This document shows positions 19,026 through 30,900 of a stretch of 64,000 nt of DNA, piece after piece. The notes beneath the pieces were generated by a model that was not told the origin of the DNA, did not search any database, and saw nothing but the letters and a program-made list of their open reading frames with translations. Position numbers and translations under genes: made by a program. The DNA lies in assembly GCF_028765345.1 (NCBI RefSeq), contig NZ_JARAJZ010000004.1, positions 186,001 through 250,000 on the forward strand, given 5' to 3'. The stretch's first letter is position 1. Every line of letters starts with the position of its first letter. This stretch comes from Sporolactobacillus sp. CQH2019. GTDB lineage: Bacteria; Bacillota; Bacilli; Bacillales; Sporolactobacillaceae.

Positions 19026-21212
19026 ATGATTTCCTTTGACAGAACCCATCAGCGCTTTCATTTGTGTGCGCACGGGGTCAGCTATGTTTTTCAGATAATG
19101 GACGGTTATCCGCTGCATCTGTACTGGGGACGGCTGCTATCCGCTCTGCGCGGCAGCGCCGGACCGCTCTTCGTCAAGCGTTCTTTTGCGCCCTATGCCG
19201 ATCCGGGCCATCCGGAATTTTCACTGGCCACGCTTCCGCAGGAATATCCGGCATACGGCAGCGGCGATTTCCGTCATCCCGCCTATCAGGTGCAATTCGA
19301 GAACGGCTCGACAGTATCCGACATGCGTTACACGGGACACCGCATCTACCGGGGGAAAAAAAAGCTCCGCGGACTGCCTGCTACTTATGCCGAGGATGAT
19401 CGCGAGGCACAGTCTCTGGACATTTTTCTGCAAGACGATGGCGGCGGCCTTCAGGCTACACTGACTTACACAGTGTTCCGCGACTTCGGCATCATCGCGC
19501 GCTCTGTCCGCTTTACAAACGGCGGAACGGCCCCGATCCGCCTCCTGCGCGGGCTGAGCACCAGCATCGATTTCCGGGACGGCCGGTTTGACCTTCTGTC
19601 CTGTTACGGATCGCATAATAATGAGCGTAATATTTCAAGACATCCGCTTTCCCGGGAAATGCAGGTGATCGAGAGCCGCCGGGGGGCCAGCAGCCCGCAG
19701 CACGATCCTTTTTTTGCTCTGCTGCGCGAGCGGACCGATGAGGATCATGGCGAAGTTTACGGGTTCAGTCTCGTTTACAGCGGCAATTTCTGCGCACAGG
19801 TTGAGATGGATGCCTATCGAACAGTCCGGGCATCCATAGGGATGGGGCCGTTCGATTTTTCATGGAAACTCGGGCCCAGCGAGTCATTTCAGACGCCGGA
19901 AGCAGTTATGGTTTATTCGGACCAGGGCCTCGGCGGCATGTCGCGGACTTATAACCGCTTCTACCGCACGCATCTGGCCCGGGGGCGCTACCGCGATCAA
20001 CTGCGACCGATCCTGGTTAATAGCTGGGAAGCGACGTATTTTCGGCTGAATGAGAGAAAATTGCTGGCAATCGCTGCGGAAGCCGGAAAACTCGGAATCG
20101 AACTGTTCGTCCTTGACGACGGATGGTTCGGCCGCCGCGATAATGACAGAAGTTCGCTCGGCGACTGGACCGTCGACCGGCGCAAACTGCCGCACGGCCT
20201 GGGCTGGCTTTCGGAGCGGATCCACGGACTGGGTCTGAAATTCGGCCTCTGGTTCGAACCGGAAATGGTCTCGCCCGACAGTGACCTGTACCGCGCACAC
20301 CCGGACTGGTGCCTGCATGTCCCGAACCGGCAGCGTACGCTCAGCCGCAATCAGCTCGTGCTCGACCTGTCGCGCGCCGATGTCCGCGGCTATCTCATAC
20401 AAGCGCTGACCGCCGTGCTGCGCTCGGCCGACATTAATTATGTAAAATGGGATATGAACCGGCATATGACGGAAATCGGATCCGCACAGCTGCCGGCGGA
20501 CCGGCAGCGCGAGACGGCTCACCGCTATATACTCGGCCTTTACGAACTGATCGAAGCGCTGACTTCCCGATTCCCGGACGTTCTGTTTGAGAACTGTTCG
20601 AGCGGCGGCGGCCGTTTCGACCCCGGTATGCTTTATTACATGCCGCAGTCATGGACGAGCGACAACACCGATGCCGTCTGCAGGCTGAAAATCCAGTACG
20701 GCACAAGCCTGCTCTATCCGGCGATTGCCATCGGTGCCCACGTTTCCGCCGTCCCGAATCACCAAATCGGACGCGTCACTTCTCTTGGCACCCGGGGGCA
20801 TGCGGCGATGTCGGGAAACTTCGGCTACGAACTGGATCTGACCCGGCTGACCGATCAGGAAAAAAAAGCGGTCGGGAAGCAGATCGCCTTTTATAAAGAA
20901 ATCCGGCCGCTTATTCAGTTCGGCGACTTTTACCGGATCGAAAACCCTTTTGAAAGCAATACGGCCGCCTGGTGTTTCGTGGCTTCCGACAAATCGGAGA
21001 CAGCCGGCTTCTTCTTCGAAATTCTTGCCGATCCGGCACGGCCGCTTCATACGTTTCAGTTCAAGGGCCTCGACCCGCACGCCCTGTACGAAGATGCAGC
21101 AACCGGCAGCACCATCGGCGGTGATGAATTGATGTACGCCGGGCTGGCCGTCCCCGCCGGCAAAGGCGACTTTCGCAGCGCCGTCTGGCACTTCAGGAAA
21201 AAGAAGGGATAA
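19026..21212 (+). CDS. Alpha-galactosidase, glycoside hydrolase family 36
   Basis: Cleaves terminal alpha-1,6-galactose from raffinose-family sugars and melibiose. The 728 residues match GH36 group I enzymes. The start follows GGAGGTG. Catalytic motifs are complete: the nucleophile Asp in KWDMNRH near residue 477 and the acid/base Asp in SWTSDNTDA near 548, with ENCSSGGGRFD between. There is no signal peptide, so it is cytoplasmic and needs an importer, which is not in this window. It is followed by a 21-bp array and a terminator. Confidence 0.95.
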   Translation: MISFDRTHQRFHLCAHGVSYVFQIMDGYPLHLYWGRLLSALRGSAGPLFVKRSFAPYADPGHPEFSLATLPQEYPAYGSGDFRHPAYQVQFENGSTVSDMRYTGHRIYRGKKKLRGLPATYAEDDREAQSLDIFLQDDGGGLQATLTYTVFRDFGIIARSVRFTNGGTAPIRLLRGLSTSIDFRDGRFDLLSCYGSHNNERNISRHPLSREMQVIESRRGASSPQHDPFFALLRERTDEDHGEVYGFSLVYSGNFCAQVEMDAYRTVRASIGMGPFDFSWKLGPSESFQTPEAVMVYSDQGLGGMSRTYNRFYRTHLARGRYRDQLRPILVNSWEATYFRLNERKLLAIAAEAGKLGIELFVLDDGWFGRRDNDRSSLGDWTVDRRKLPHGLGWLSERIHGLGLKFGLWFEPEMVSPDSDLYRAHPDWCLHVPNRQRTLSRNQLVLDLSRADVRGYLIQALTAVLRSADINYVKWDMNRHMTEIGSAQLPADRQRETAHRYILGLYELIEALTSRFPDVLFENCSSGGGRFDPGMLYYMPQSWTSDNTDAVCRLKIQYGTSLLYPAIAIGAHVSAVPNHQIGRVTSLGTRGHAAMSGNFGYELDLTRLTDQEKKAVGKQIAFYKEIRPLIQFGDFYRIENPFESNTAAWCFVASDKSETAGFFFEILADPARPLHTFQFKGLDPHALYEDAATGSTIGGDELMYAGLAVPAGKGDFRSAVWHFRKKKG

Positions 21213-21236
21213 GCAGGCCGCAGATCAAGGGAGGAT

Positions 21237-21404
21237 GGACAAAAATACGGATCGGACAGCCGTTACATGCCTGTTAACGGCTGATAAATCGAATGTAATG
21301 ACCGATAAGTCTGTACCCACGACCGATAACTATACCGCGCCGGCTAATAAATTTAAAGATCATGATCTGAAAGATTAAAATTAAATTGAACCCGGCAAGC
21401 GATC
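21237..21404 (+). repeat. Short 21-bp array, GACCGATAA type
   Basis: Units at 21258, 21279, 21300, 21321, 21342, 21363 and 21384 keep exact 21-bp phase. Their cores are GGCTGATAAA, GACCGATAAG, GACCGATAAC and GGCTAATAAA, with degenerate units on both sides. It lies between converging genes and is followed by a hairpin, as at the other sites. Confidence 0.75.
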
Positions 21405-21429
21405 AATCGCACGCGGCAAAACAGAACTA

Positions 21430-21473
21430 AAAAAGCCGGCTGAAACTCTGAAAACAGCTTCAGCCGGCTTTTT
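21430..21473. terminator. Bidirectional terminator
   Basis: Perfect 15-bp stem AAAAAGCCGGCTGAA/TTCAGCCGGCTTTTT. It serves the alpha-galactosidase gene and the converging ABC-F gene. Confidence 0.92.
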
Positions 21474-21477
21474 GTCA

Positions 21478-23379
21478 CTATTCTTTTTCCAATGCTTCCA
21501 CTTTCAGCGAAAGCTCGGTCCAGCGGTCCAGCGCCCGATCCAGCTCTTCTTCCGCATCCTGCTGCTGGGCAAAAAGCGTCTGCGCCTGCCCTGCATCGCT
21601 ACCGGCTTCGGCCACCGCCTTTTTCAGCGTTTCCACTTTTTCCTCGAGCGCGGTAATGCGCGCTTCAATCCCGTTCCATTCTTGTTCTTCTCTGAATGAC
21701 AGCTTTTTCTTTTTTTGAATCACAGGCGCGGGAACGGACTTTGCCTTCTTAGCCGCCGCTGCATTTCCCGGCGGCTGTTTCTTCTTGTCCGCAATATAGC
21801 CACTATAATTGCCTTCGAAGCGCCGGATCACGCCGCTCCCTTCAAAGGCAATCAGGCGGTCGGCAACACGGTCGAGAAAAAAGCGGTCATGCGAGACGGC
21901 GATGACTGTGCCCGGAAACTGCAGCAAATAGTCTTCAAGCACACTCAGCGTCTCCGTGTCGAGATCATTGGTCGGCTCATCAAGAAAAAGGACATTCGGC
22001 TCCCGCATCAGCACACGCAATAAATAGAGGCGCTTGCGCTCGCCGCCGGACAGTCTGCGAATATACGTGTGCTGCTGCGGTCTGGCAAACAGAAAACGCT
22101 CAAGCATCTGTTCCGCCGTCACCAGTTGCCCGTCTGCCGTTTTCATGACCTGCGCCGCTTCTTTAATATAGTCGATGACGCGCAGGTCCTCATCCATTTC
22201 AACATGTTCCTGTGTATAGTAACCGATTTTTACCGTTTCGCCGATTTCGACCGTTCCCGCATCCGGCGCAAGCCGCCCGGCGAGCAGATTCAGCAGGGTT
22301 GTTTTGCCGCTGCCGTTGGGGCCGATGATGCCGAGGCACTCTCCGGGCGTCACAAGCAGATCGAAATTCTCAATCAGCGGCTGCCCATTGAACTCTTTTG
22401 TCAGGTTTTTGGCTTCAATCACTTTTTTGCCGAGGCGCGCCGATCCGATCGCCAGATCGACAGACTGCTTCGTCTCGGGGCCCTTGTGCGCCTGCATTCC
22501 GTGTATCCTTTCGATTCGCGCCTTCTGCTTCGTCGACCGCGCCTTGGCGCCCCGTTTCAGCCAGGCCAGTTCCCGTCTCAGCCGGTTCCGGTGTTTTGCC
22601 TCGTCAGCCGATTCCCTGTCCTCCCGTTCAGCCTTCTTCTCAAGAAACATTTCATAGTTTCCGTTATAGATATAGAGTTTTCCTTGATCCAGCTCGAATA
22701 TTTTCGTTGTGACACGATTGAGAAAATAGCGATCGTGTGTGACAATCAGCAGAGCTCCGGGATATTGAATAAGCGCTTCCTCCAGCCACTCGATCGTTTC
22801 ATTGTCAAGATGGTTGGTCGGCTCATCCAGAATCAGCAGATCGGCCGGCTGGATCAGCGTACGGGCAAGCGCGACTCTTTTTTTCTGGCCGCCGGAAAGT
22901 TCGGCAGCCGGCGTGTGAAAGTCATGGATACCGAGACGGGTTAAAATATTGGCGGCCGCCGCTTCGGCTTCCCAGGCCCCCGCCGCGTCCATTTTCTGCT
23001 GCTGTGCCATCAGAGCATCCTGCTTCGTCCTGCTTGAAGGATCGTCATCCAGATCCGCAAGCGCCTGTTCGTAGTTCCTCAATGTGGCCATCATCGGCGC
23101 CGTCCCGCCGTAGATGTAATCAATCGGTGCGACGCCGGTTTCGAATGCCGGCGACTGCGCCAGATAGGCCAGCCGGAAAGCATTGGCGTGCCGGATGGTT
23201 CCGGCCTCAACCGAATCCGCACCCCCGATCACATTGAGCAGCGTCGATTTACCGGTGCCGTTCACGCCGATCAGGCCGATTCTTTCCTTCGCGGAAATTG
23301 AAAAAGAAATCCCGTCAAGCAGCGTTTTATCTCCGTATGTCTTATATAATCCTTCAGCATCAAGAATGCTCACTGACAT
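21478..23379 (-). CDS. yfmR: ABC-F family ATPase, Uup/YfmR type
   Basis: Soluble twin-ATPase that acts on the ribosome (translation factor; some members give antibiotic resistance). Two ABC domains are seen, with Walker A GVNGTGKST (about residue 38) and GPNGSGKTT (about 350). The signatures are LSGGQKKRVAL and LSGGERKRLYL. The linker between them carries charged helices. The C-terminal 80 residues form a coiled coil (LEEKVETLKKAV), the mark of Uup/YfmR. Length is about 633. The start is uncertain: ATGs at 23382 and 23379 crowd the AAGG, and a GTG at 23373 has better spacing. No resistance role can be inferred. Confidence 0.92.
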   Translation of the reverse strand: MSVSILDAEGLYKTYGDKTLLDGISFSISAKERIGLIGVNGTGKSTLLNVIGGADSVEAGTIRHANAFRLAYLAQSPAFETGVAPIDYIYGGTAPMMATLRNYEQALADLDDDPSSRTKQDALMAQQQKMDAAGAWEAEAAAANILTRLGIHDFHTPAAELSGGQKKRVALARTLIQPADLLILDEPTNHLDNETIEWLEEALIQYPGALLIVTHDRYFLNRVTTKIFELDQGKLYIYNGNYEMFLEKKAEREDRESADEAKHRNRLRRELAWLKRGAKARSTKQKARIERIHGMQAHKGPETKQSVDLAIGSARLGKKVIEAKNLTKEFNGQPLIENFDLLVTPGECLGIIGPNGSGKTTLLNLLAGRLAPDAGTVEIGETVKIGYYTQEHVEMDEDLRVIDYIKEAAQVMKTADGQLVTAEQMLERFLFARPQQHTYIRRLSGGERKRLYLLRVLMREPNVLFLDEPTNDLDTETLSVLEDYLLQFPGTVIAVSHDRFFLDRVADRLIAFEGSGVIRRFEGNYSGYIADKKKQPPGNAAAAKKAKSVPAPVIQKKKKLSFREEQEWNGIEARITALEEKVETLKKAVAEAGSDAGQAQTLFAQQQDAEEELDRALDRWTELSLKVEALEKE

Positions 23380-23547
23380 CATCCTTATTGAAAAATATGA
23401 TTATCCTCATGCTTATCCAGTTCGGCAAACTGCGTCGTCAGCCGGCCGTCGACTGTCCGCCGTAAAATGTTTCCGACCCATCCAGACCGGCAGAGTGTGC
23501 TTCAATTCCGCATCGGCCGTTACTGACATTCGGATAGGCTCAGAAAT

Positions 23548-24003
23548 TTCGGTGCGGCTTCAGTCCGATTCGGTGTTTTCTGCTTTTCGGCGCAACTTTG
23601 AACCGATTCGGTGCGGCTTTTTCCTATTTCGGTGCGAGTTCTGACCGATTCGGTGCGGCTGCTCAAGTTCGGTGCGGCTTCGGCTCGATTCGGTGCGAGT
23701 TTTCTGCTTTTCGGCGCAACTTTGAACCGATTCGGTGCGGCTTTTTCCTATTTCAGTGCGAGTTCTGACCGATTCGGTGCGTCTGCTCAAGTTCGGTACG
23801 GCTTCGGCCCGATTCGGTGCGAATTTTCTGCTTTTCGGCGCAACTTTGAACCGATTCGGTACGGCTTTTTCCTATTTCGGTGCGACTCCGAAATTTCGGT
23901 GCGAGTTTTGCTCTTTTCGGTGCGGCTTTTCAGTATTTCGGCGCGACTTCAGCCTGATTCGGCGCAAGTTTCCGGGATTCGGTGCGGCTCCGAAATTTCG
24001 CTG
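23548..24003 (+). repeat. TTCGGTGCG-type 21-bp tandem array
   Basis: About 22 units beginning TTCGGTGCG (variants TTCGGCGCA, TTCAGTGCG), mostly 21 bp long with some of 19 or 17. Many unit junctions read ACCGATTCGGT, an inverted repeat. The last unit reads CTCCGAAATTT, as in the large array at 56 kb. Overlapping frames stay open on both strands but are not shared between arrays. It fills the gap between the ABC-F start and the sortase gene. Confidence 0.85.
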
Positions 24004-24089
24004 CTGATCGCCACGCGCATTGCCCAAAAGAATAGATACCCGCCCTGGACGACGGATCGCGGCGCTCCGGCCAGATACATAAGCCGATG

Positions 24090-24102
24090 GGATACTCCGT
24101 TT
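24090..24102 (+). repeat. Flank motif shared with the 56-kb array
   Basis: GGATACTCCGTTT occurs here and at 57020-57032, each time shortly after a TTCGGTGCG array. It extends the homology of the two loci beyond the units. Confidence 0.6.
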
Positions 24103-24157
24103 GAAAAATTGTCGCTGCAGCTGAAACATGCGGTATCTCTTTTTATCTTACACCACT

Positions 24158-24814
24158 TCAGTGCCGTTTGGCATCGTGAGGAGTCACACCGATCAGTTTT
24201 CCCGTGACAACGAGCCTGTTCGGTGTCCGCGTCGGTTTATCGCATGTAATCAGCGTGATCTGTTTTTCGGCCGTCTGTTCAATCACGCTTCCGTCTGTTT
24301 CCGGAACAATCCTTTTCCCTGTAATTTCGTACGTGTAATCATTTTTCAGATCAGTAATTACGACCTGGCTGCCGATACGAATATGCATCAGCGGGCCGAA
24401 CAACAGGCTTGCCTGCCGCATATGGTGCCCCGCGAGCGGATAGTTTCCCGTACCCATTCGCTGATCCGGCCGCATCGTCGTCGCTCCGGCGAGCAGATTC
24501 GCGCTCGTCGTCCCCTTTAAAATAGGCAGATTGATTCCCACGCTTTTTATCGTTATCTGACCGACCACCGCTTCCGGATCGGCACCGGCGCCCGCCTTCA
24601 GGGTTTCAAAAAATGAAGGCGGCTGGATCGCACCAAAATCACCAAAATCGAAGGAAGCCTGACGATGATCATTCTCGTTCAGCTGGACCGCCGTCAGTTT
24701 TTCCGCGCTCAGGCGGGTGCTCATGAACCCGATCAGGGCGTCTTTGATAAAAGGGGAACAGATCAGAACCAGGCCTGTCAGAATCAGAACTGTAATTATT
24801 AACTTGCGTCTCAT
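24158..24814 (-). CDS. srtA: Class A sortase
   Basis: Membrane transpeptidase that joins LPXTG proteins to the cell wall. The 218 residues have one N-terminal helix (residues 5-25). Catalytic residues are visible: His in LAGHHM, Cys in TLITCD and Arg in PNRLVVTG. The start follows GAGGATG. It lies directly downstream of the giant LPITG adhesin on the same strand, with a hairpin between them that may lower readthrough. It could be the housekeeping sortase or one dedicated to this adhesin. Confidence 0.95.
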   Translation of the reverse strand: MRRKLIITVLILTGLVLICSPFIKDALIGFMSTRLSAEKLTAVQLNENDHRQASFDFGDFGAIQPPSFFETLKAGAGADPEAVVGQITIKSVGINLPILKGTTSANLLAGATTMRPDQRMGTGNYPLAGHHMRQASLLFGPLMHIRIGSQVVITDLKNDYTYEITGKRIVPETDGSVIEQTAEKQITLITCDKPTRTPNRLVVTGKLIGVTPHDAKRH

Positions 24815-24857
24815 CCCGGATCATCCTCTTTTGCTGTCCTCTTTTTTCTATAAAAAA

Positions 24858-24887
24858 GCACCTGATCAAAGTATCCCGATCAGATGC
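24858..24887 (-). terminator. Hairpin between adhesin and sortase genes
   Basis: Stem GCACCTGATC with GATCAGATGC (one mismatch), followed on the minus strand by TTTTTTATAG. It is probably a terminator or partial attenuator. Confidence 0.65.
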
Positions 24888-24919
24888 CGTTGAAAAAATT
24901 CAATTGCCTGCCGGCAGGG

Positions 24920-27900
24920 TCAATCGCGATTCTTCCGTCTTCTCGTGAAGAAGGCAATGGCTCCGCCGCTTATAAGAAGCAGAGATCCTCCCGCGACGGC
25001 GGCGATATCGCTCGTATCGCCGGTAATCGGAAGCGCTCCGCTTTTCCCTGACGCAGCGGTCTGTACAAGATGATACTTACCGCCTGCAAGGCCTTTAAAG
25101 GAAACATTGCCCGTCTTATCTGCGCTGACTCCGTGTGCAACGATATGGCCGTGCTGATCGACAACATTGTACGTTCCGCCCGGTTTGCCTCCGGGAATTA
25201 CCTGATTAATCAAGTCCGGCCGATCCGTCGCAGTAATTTCGACTGCCTTCGCCTGACCTTTTGCAATGGCAAAAGGAATCGGCGTACTGTCCAGCCGGTA
25301 GTTCTTCGGCGCTGCCGTCTCGACAAAGAAGTAATGGCCCGGTGCAAGACCTTTGACTGTAAATTGGCCATTGGCATCCGTTATTAATCCTGTTTTAAGC
25401 GTTTTGCCATGACTGTCTTCCAGTTTAAATACCGCGCCTTGAAGATGGATGCTGCTGTCATTCCGGTCGACTTTCGTCAGCCGCACATCACCCGGCGTCA
25501 GCCGATCCGTTGCCGTGATCGGAACAGCCGCAACATCTGTGTTCGTCACTTTAAACGGAATCGGCGTCGCATCCAGCTGATAGCCGCTCGGCGCTTTCGT
25601 CTCGACAAACTGATAGCTGCCGGCCGGAAGACCGCTGACCGTAAACTGGCCGCTGCTGTCCGTCGTCCAGATCGATTTCAGTGTATTTCCATTAATATCC
25701 TTGGTCACCGCCTGGCCGCTGCTGTCTTCAAGCTTGAATTCCGCGCCTGCAAGCTTGGCATTGCTGTCGTTGGCATCGACTTTCGTCAGCGTCGCGGCAT
25801 CCAGTTTATCCGTTGCCGTAATCGGAACAGCTTTGACTTCCGTGTTCGTTACTTTAAACGGAATCGGCGTTGTATCCAGTTGATAGCCGTTCGGGGCCTT
25901 CGTCTCGACGAATTGATAGCTGCCGGCCGGGAGACCGCTGACCGTGAACTGGCCGCTGCTGTCCGTTGTCCAGATCGATTTCAGTGTATTTCCATTAATA
26001 TCCTTGGTTACCGCCTGGCCGCTGCTGTTCTCCAGCTTGAATTCCGCGCCTGCAAGCTTGGCATTGCTGTCGTTGGCGTCGACTTTCGTCAGCGTCGCGG
26101 CATCCAGTTTATCCGTTGCTGTAATCGGAACAGCCTTGATTTCCGTGTTCGTTACCGTAAACGGAATCGGCGTTGCATCCAGCTGGTAGCCGTTTGGCGC
26201 TTTGGTTTCCACAAAATGATAGCTGCCGGCCGGAAGACCGCTGATCGTAAATTGACCATTGCTGTCCGTTGTCCAGGCCGCAGGCAACGCATTGCCGTTG
26301 ATGTCCTTGGTGATCAGCTGATTATCACTGCCGTACAGCTGGAACTCAGCACCCTGAAGATGGATGTTGCTGTCGTTCGCATCGACTTTCGTCAAAGTAA
26401 TCTGATTTAACTTATCCGTTGCTGTAATCGGAACAGCCTTGACTTCCGTATTCGTCACCGTAAACGGAATCGGCGTCGTATCCAGTTGGTAGCCGCTCGG
26501 CGCCTTCGTCTCGACAAACTGATAGTCGCCGGCTGCCAGACCGCTAACCGTAAACCGGCCGCTGCTGTCCGTCGTCCAGGCCGCAGGCAGGTCCTTGCCG
26601 GACGCATCTTTGGCTACCGCATGACCCTGGCTGTCCTGAAGCGCGAATTCCGCACCCGCAAGCTTGGCATTGCCGTCGTTCGCGTCGGCTTTCGTCAGCG
26701 TCGCAGCATCCAGTTCATCCGTTGCTGTAATCGGAACGGCCTTGGCTTCTGTATTCGTCACCGTAAACGGAATCGGTGTTGTATCCAGCTGATAGCCGTT
26801 CGGCGCCTTTGTTTCGACAAACTGATAGCTGCCCGTCGGAAGACCAGTGATCGTGAACTGGCCGTTTTGATCCGTCGTCCACGCAGGCTGCAGATCATTG
26901 CCTTTTACATCCTTGGTTACTATATTGCCGCTGCTGTCTTCAAGTTTGAATTCTGCACCCTGGAGGTGAATGCTGTTATCATTCTTGTCGACCTTCGTCA
27001 AAGTAATCTGATTTAATTTATCCGTTGCCAATATCGGAACAGCCTTAACTTCCGTGTTCGTCACGGTAAACGGAATCGGCGTCGCATCCAGCTGGTAGCC
27101 GCTCGGCGCCTTCGTCTCGACAAACTGATAGTCGCCTGCCGGAAGACCGCTGACCGTGAACTGGCCGTTGCTGTCTGTCGTCCATGTTGCCGACAATTCT
27201 TTGCCAAACGCATCTTTGGTTACCGCATGGCCCTGGCTGTCCTGAAGTGTGAATTCTGCACCCGCAAGCTTGGCATTGCCGTCGTTCGCGTCGACCTTCG
27301 TCAGCGTCGCGCTGTCCAGATTATCCGCCGACGTCACGGCCTGGGCTTTCGTGTCGCCATTCGTTACGTTAAAAGGAATTGGGGCCGTATCCAGTTGGTA
27401 ACCGTTCGGCGCTTTCGTCTCGACAAACTGATAGCTGCCCGTCGAAAGACCGGTTACCGTGAACTGGCCGCTGCTGTCCGTCGTCCAGGCCGCCGGCAGA
27501 TCCTTGCCGAATGCATCTTTGGTTATCGCATGGCCCTGGCTGTCCTGAAGTGCGAATTCCGCACCCGCAAGCTTGGCATTGCCGTCGTTGGCGTCGACCT
27601 TTGTCAAAACGACGCTGCTCTGAGTATCGGATTGGGTCAGCTGCTGCGTACCGGGATCGCCCGAACCGCTTGACGCTATCGTAAATTCAACCGGGGAAGC
27701 ATTCACGGTATAGCCGTTCGGCGCCTCGGTTTCCGCAAACCGGTACGTGCCCGGGGCCAGACCGGAAGCGCTGATCTTGCCGTCGCTTCCCGTTACCAGA
27801 TTCTGTTTTATCGTATTCCATGACCCGTCGCCGTTTTGCATTTGCAGCTTATAAACGGCTCCGGCAAGAGGATGGTTCGCATTGTCATCTTTTGTCAGCA

Positions 27901-30900
27901 CTGCGGAGCCCTGATAATCGGTCAGCACTCCTGCATTGACATCGGGGATTTGATTATTCGCATTCGTTGTGACGGTAAAATTGATCGGTGTTGAATTGAC
28001 CAAATAACCGGCCGGAGCGGATGTTTCCGTTAACTGATAACTGCCCGGGGCCAGCCCGTCGATTTCGACTTTCCCGTTTGCATCGCTTTGAATCGTCTGG
28101 TCCGTGCGGGTCGGCGTCCAATTCCCGCCGATATTGCTTTCCAGCTGGAAAGTTGCACCGGCCAGCGGCTGCCCGTTTACATCCTGCTTGGTCAGGATCA
28201 CCTTGTTCTGACTGTCATCAACGGCCGTCACAGCGCCCGCCGCCGAAGAAGATGCATCAATCGTGATCTTAGTCCCGCTGACCAGAGCGTCGCTGATCGT
28301 ATAACCGTTCGGCGCCTGTGTTTCTTTCAGAATGTAATCTCCGTATTTAAAATTGTTAAAAGCTGCTTTACCATCGCTATTCGTTGTCAATGTACGCAGC
28401 GCCGTTGTTCCGGTACTGTCGTAAAGCGTAAATGTCGCGCCGGCGAGCGGCTGCTTGCTGAGCGAATCTTCCTTCAGCACGGTGAGGCTCCCGTTCACAC
28501 CGCTGCCGGTCCCGGAGCCGCTCGACACCCGCACGACAACACTTTGGCTCGTTTGCTGACTGACTGTCTGTGTGTTGCTTCCGGACAGCGTCGCCGTATT
28601 GCCTAGCGTATCGCGATCATTCGCATTGATCATCGTTCGATAGGTCAACTGATAGGCGCTGTCGATCGTCTTGGCGAATTTAATCGTGAATGTCTGTGCA
28701 CCCGTATTGTTGTCCGTGTTGACCGCCAGGGTGTAATCTTTGCCCTGCTGCAATTCGTGGCTCGTATCCGTTGTCAGATTTCCACTTGCATCGACCGTTT
28801 GCGGATACAGATGGAACGAGTTCGGGTCGATAATCTGATTGTTCGTCGGCGTATCGTCCAGCTGCGCATTGGAAATTGTCGACTGACTTGCATTAATATT
28901 GACCGTCCAGTCGACATAGTTGCCGTCCTGTGCGCCGCTTTTTGAGGCAAAACTGCCGCCGTTGGACGGACTGACAGAAGCGGGAAGTGCCGTCACCTGA
29001 GTGTTTCCGTCTTTAACCGTCGCCGTATTTGCATACGTTTGGTTTACAACCTGGCCGGCCAGCGACGTTTTAAAGGTAATGTAATAAGGAGTGGTGATTG
29101 AATGATTAAAATGAACCGTTAAGGTGTTGCTATTGGCACTGGACGGATAATCGACTGAGTAATCACCGGCCGGCACGTTATCCCCGACTGTAATACCGTT
29201 CGCTCCGCCGGTCAGCGTCATGTAATGAACCTCGAGCGATCCGTCAACGTACTGCTGATCGCCTGTAATCGGATCGCTGATCACCGGATCAGTGATCGTA
29301 GCCAGATTATAGTTCACGCCGATATTCCAGGTGATCTGTTTGCTCACCGCATTATAGGAGCCGTTTTTAAACCCGTTCGACTTTGTGTCGCTATCCGGGG
29401 TAAATGTCGCCGTTGATGAACTATGCTGCGGATCCCCATTTTCATCCGTCCAGTCCAGCTTAGAAGTATTCGAGAATACTTTTCCTGATGTCAGATTCGC
29501 ATAATTGAAATCCGTTGTGTAATCAATGGTGAACGCATCACTTGTTGAAGAATACGCACTTTTAAAGATAACTGTAAAGCCGTTTGAATCGGAAGTTAAT
29601 GTGTAATCTGTTCCTTCGGTGAGATCTGTATTTGTTGTCACATCATGGATCTTAAATGTGCTGTTCTGAAGCGACAGTCCAGCGTTGTCAAACGTATCCG
29701 TAATGGTGGCGTTCTTCAGTAGATATCCATTGCCGTTGACCGTAATATGCCATGTATCTGTTTTATTTGCATAATTGGCACTCGTACTGTACTTGATAAT
29801 GCCCTGCTCCGCGGTACCTTTTGAAGCAGGAACAGGTGTTCCTGAATTTTCTTGAACGGAGTTATTGACCGTTCCGTTGGCAGTGACCAGCCCATTAGCT
29901 TTTGTCTTGTAGACAATCTGATAGGCGCCGCTGTTGCCGGTTCCGTTAAACGTCAGATCAAAGCCGTTCTTTTCGGATGTAGATGCCGGCGTCACCGTAT
30001 AAGCGCCGCTGCCGCTGTCGACGAGCGCTCCCTGTGAGAAGCTGCCGTTGTCATTGACGGTCGCATGATAAACCTGCACTGAACCGTCCAGCGATTGTGT
30101 GTTGTCAAACAGATCGTGCAGCACCGTTCCGTCCGCTATGTTCTTCTCGTCGCCGTTATAGTTGATCGTCCAGGTGATCGTCTGCGTTGACGCATCGTAA
30201 CCGGTCGCGCTCTTCGTGAGATGGGTGCCGCGATTATTGTCTACCGATGCATCGGCAGTCAGCGGCGAGTTTTCATCACTGGATAATGTCGCCTTATTGT
30301 CAAAGTTTTTAATATCTTTTCCTGCATCTGTAATTGCTGTTGAATACTGGATTTGATAGGCACTGCTGATCGGCTTATTAAAATCGATTTCCAGATTGCC
30401 GTCGGCTGTATTCAGCGTATACTGGCTGCTATCAATCGGCGTTGTTCCGACCGTTGTCGAACCGTCGACATTGACCGTCACCGGATAAACTTTTACGGAG
30501 TTCGTATCAAGTGTCAGCCCTGTCAGCGTCGGATCGGTCAGCTTAGCGTTTGTCAGCATATTTTCCGTCTGGTTGATGTTGATTGTCCAATTAATGCTGG
30601 TCGGATTGTAACTTTTATCCGGCGAACCCTGTTTATCAATCGAATCCATCGTCTTTGACGGCTTGAACGGAATCGTTAATGTTACCGGCTGGCTGATCGG
30701 AAACGTGATCTGCTGCTGTGTCGTACCGGTGATCGTCTGAGTATCAAAGCGCGTATTCACCGTCAGCGTTCCGTCTACATAGGAGTGGCTGTCAAAATAA
30801 AAATCATTGCTGGCATTATTGATAAACGTCATCGTCACGGTCCCGTCCGTACCGACAGTAAATGTTCCAATTTGTATACCGTTCCCGTCAGTTAATGGAA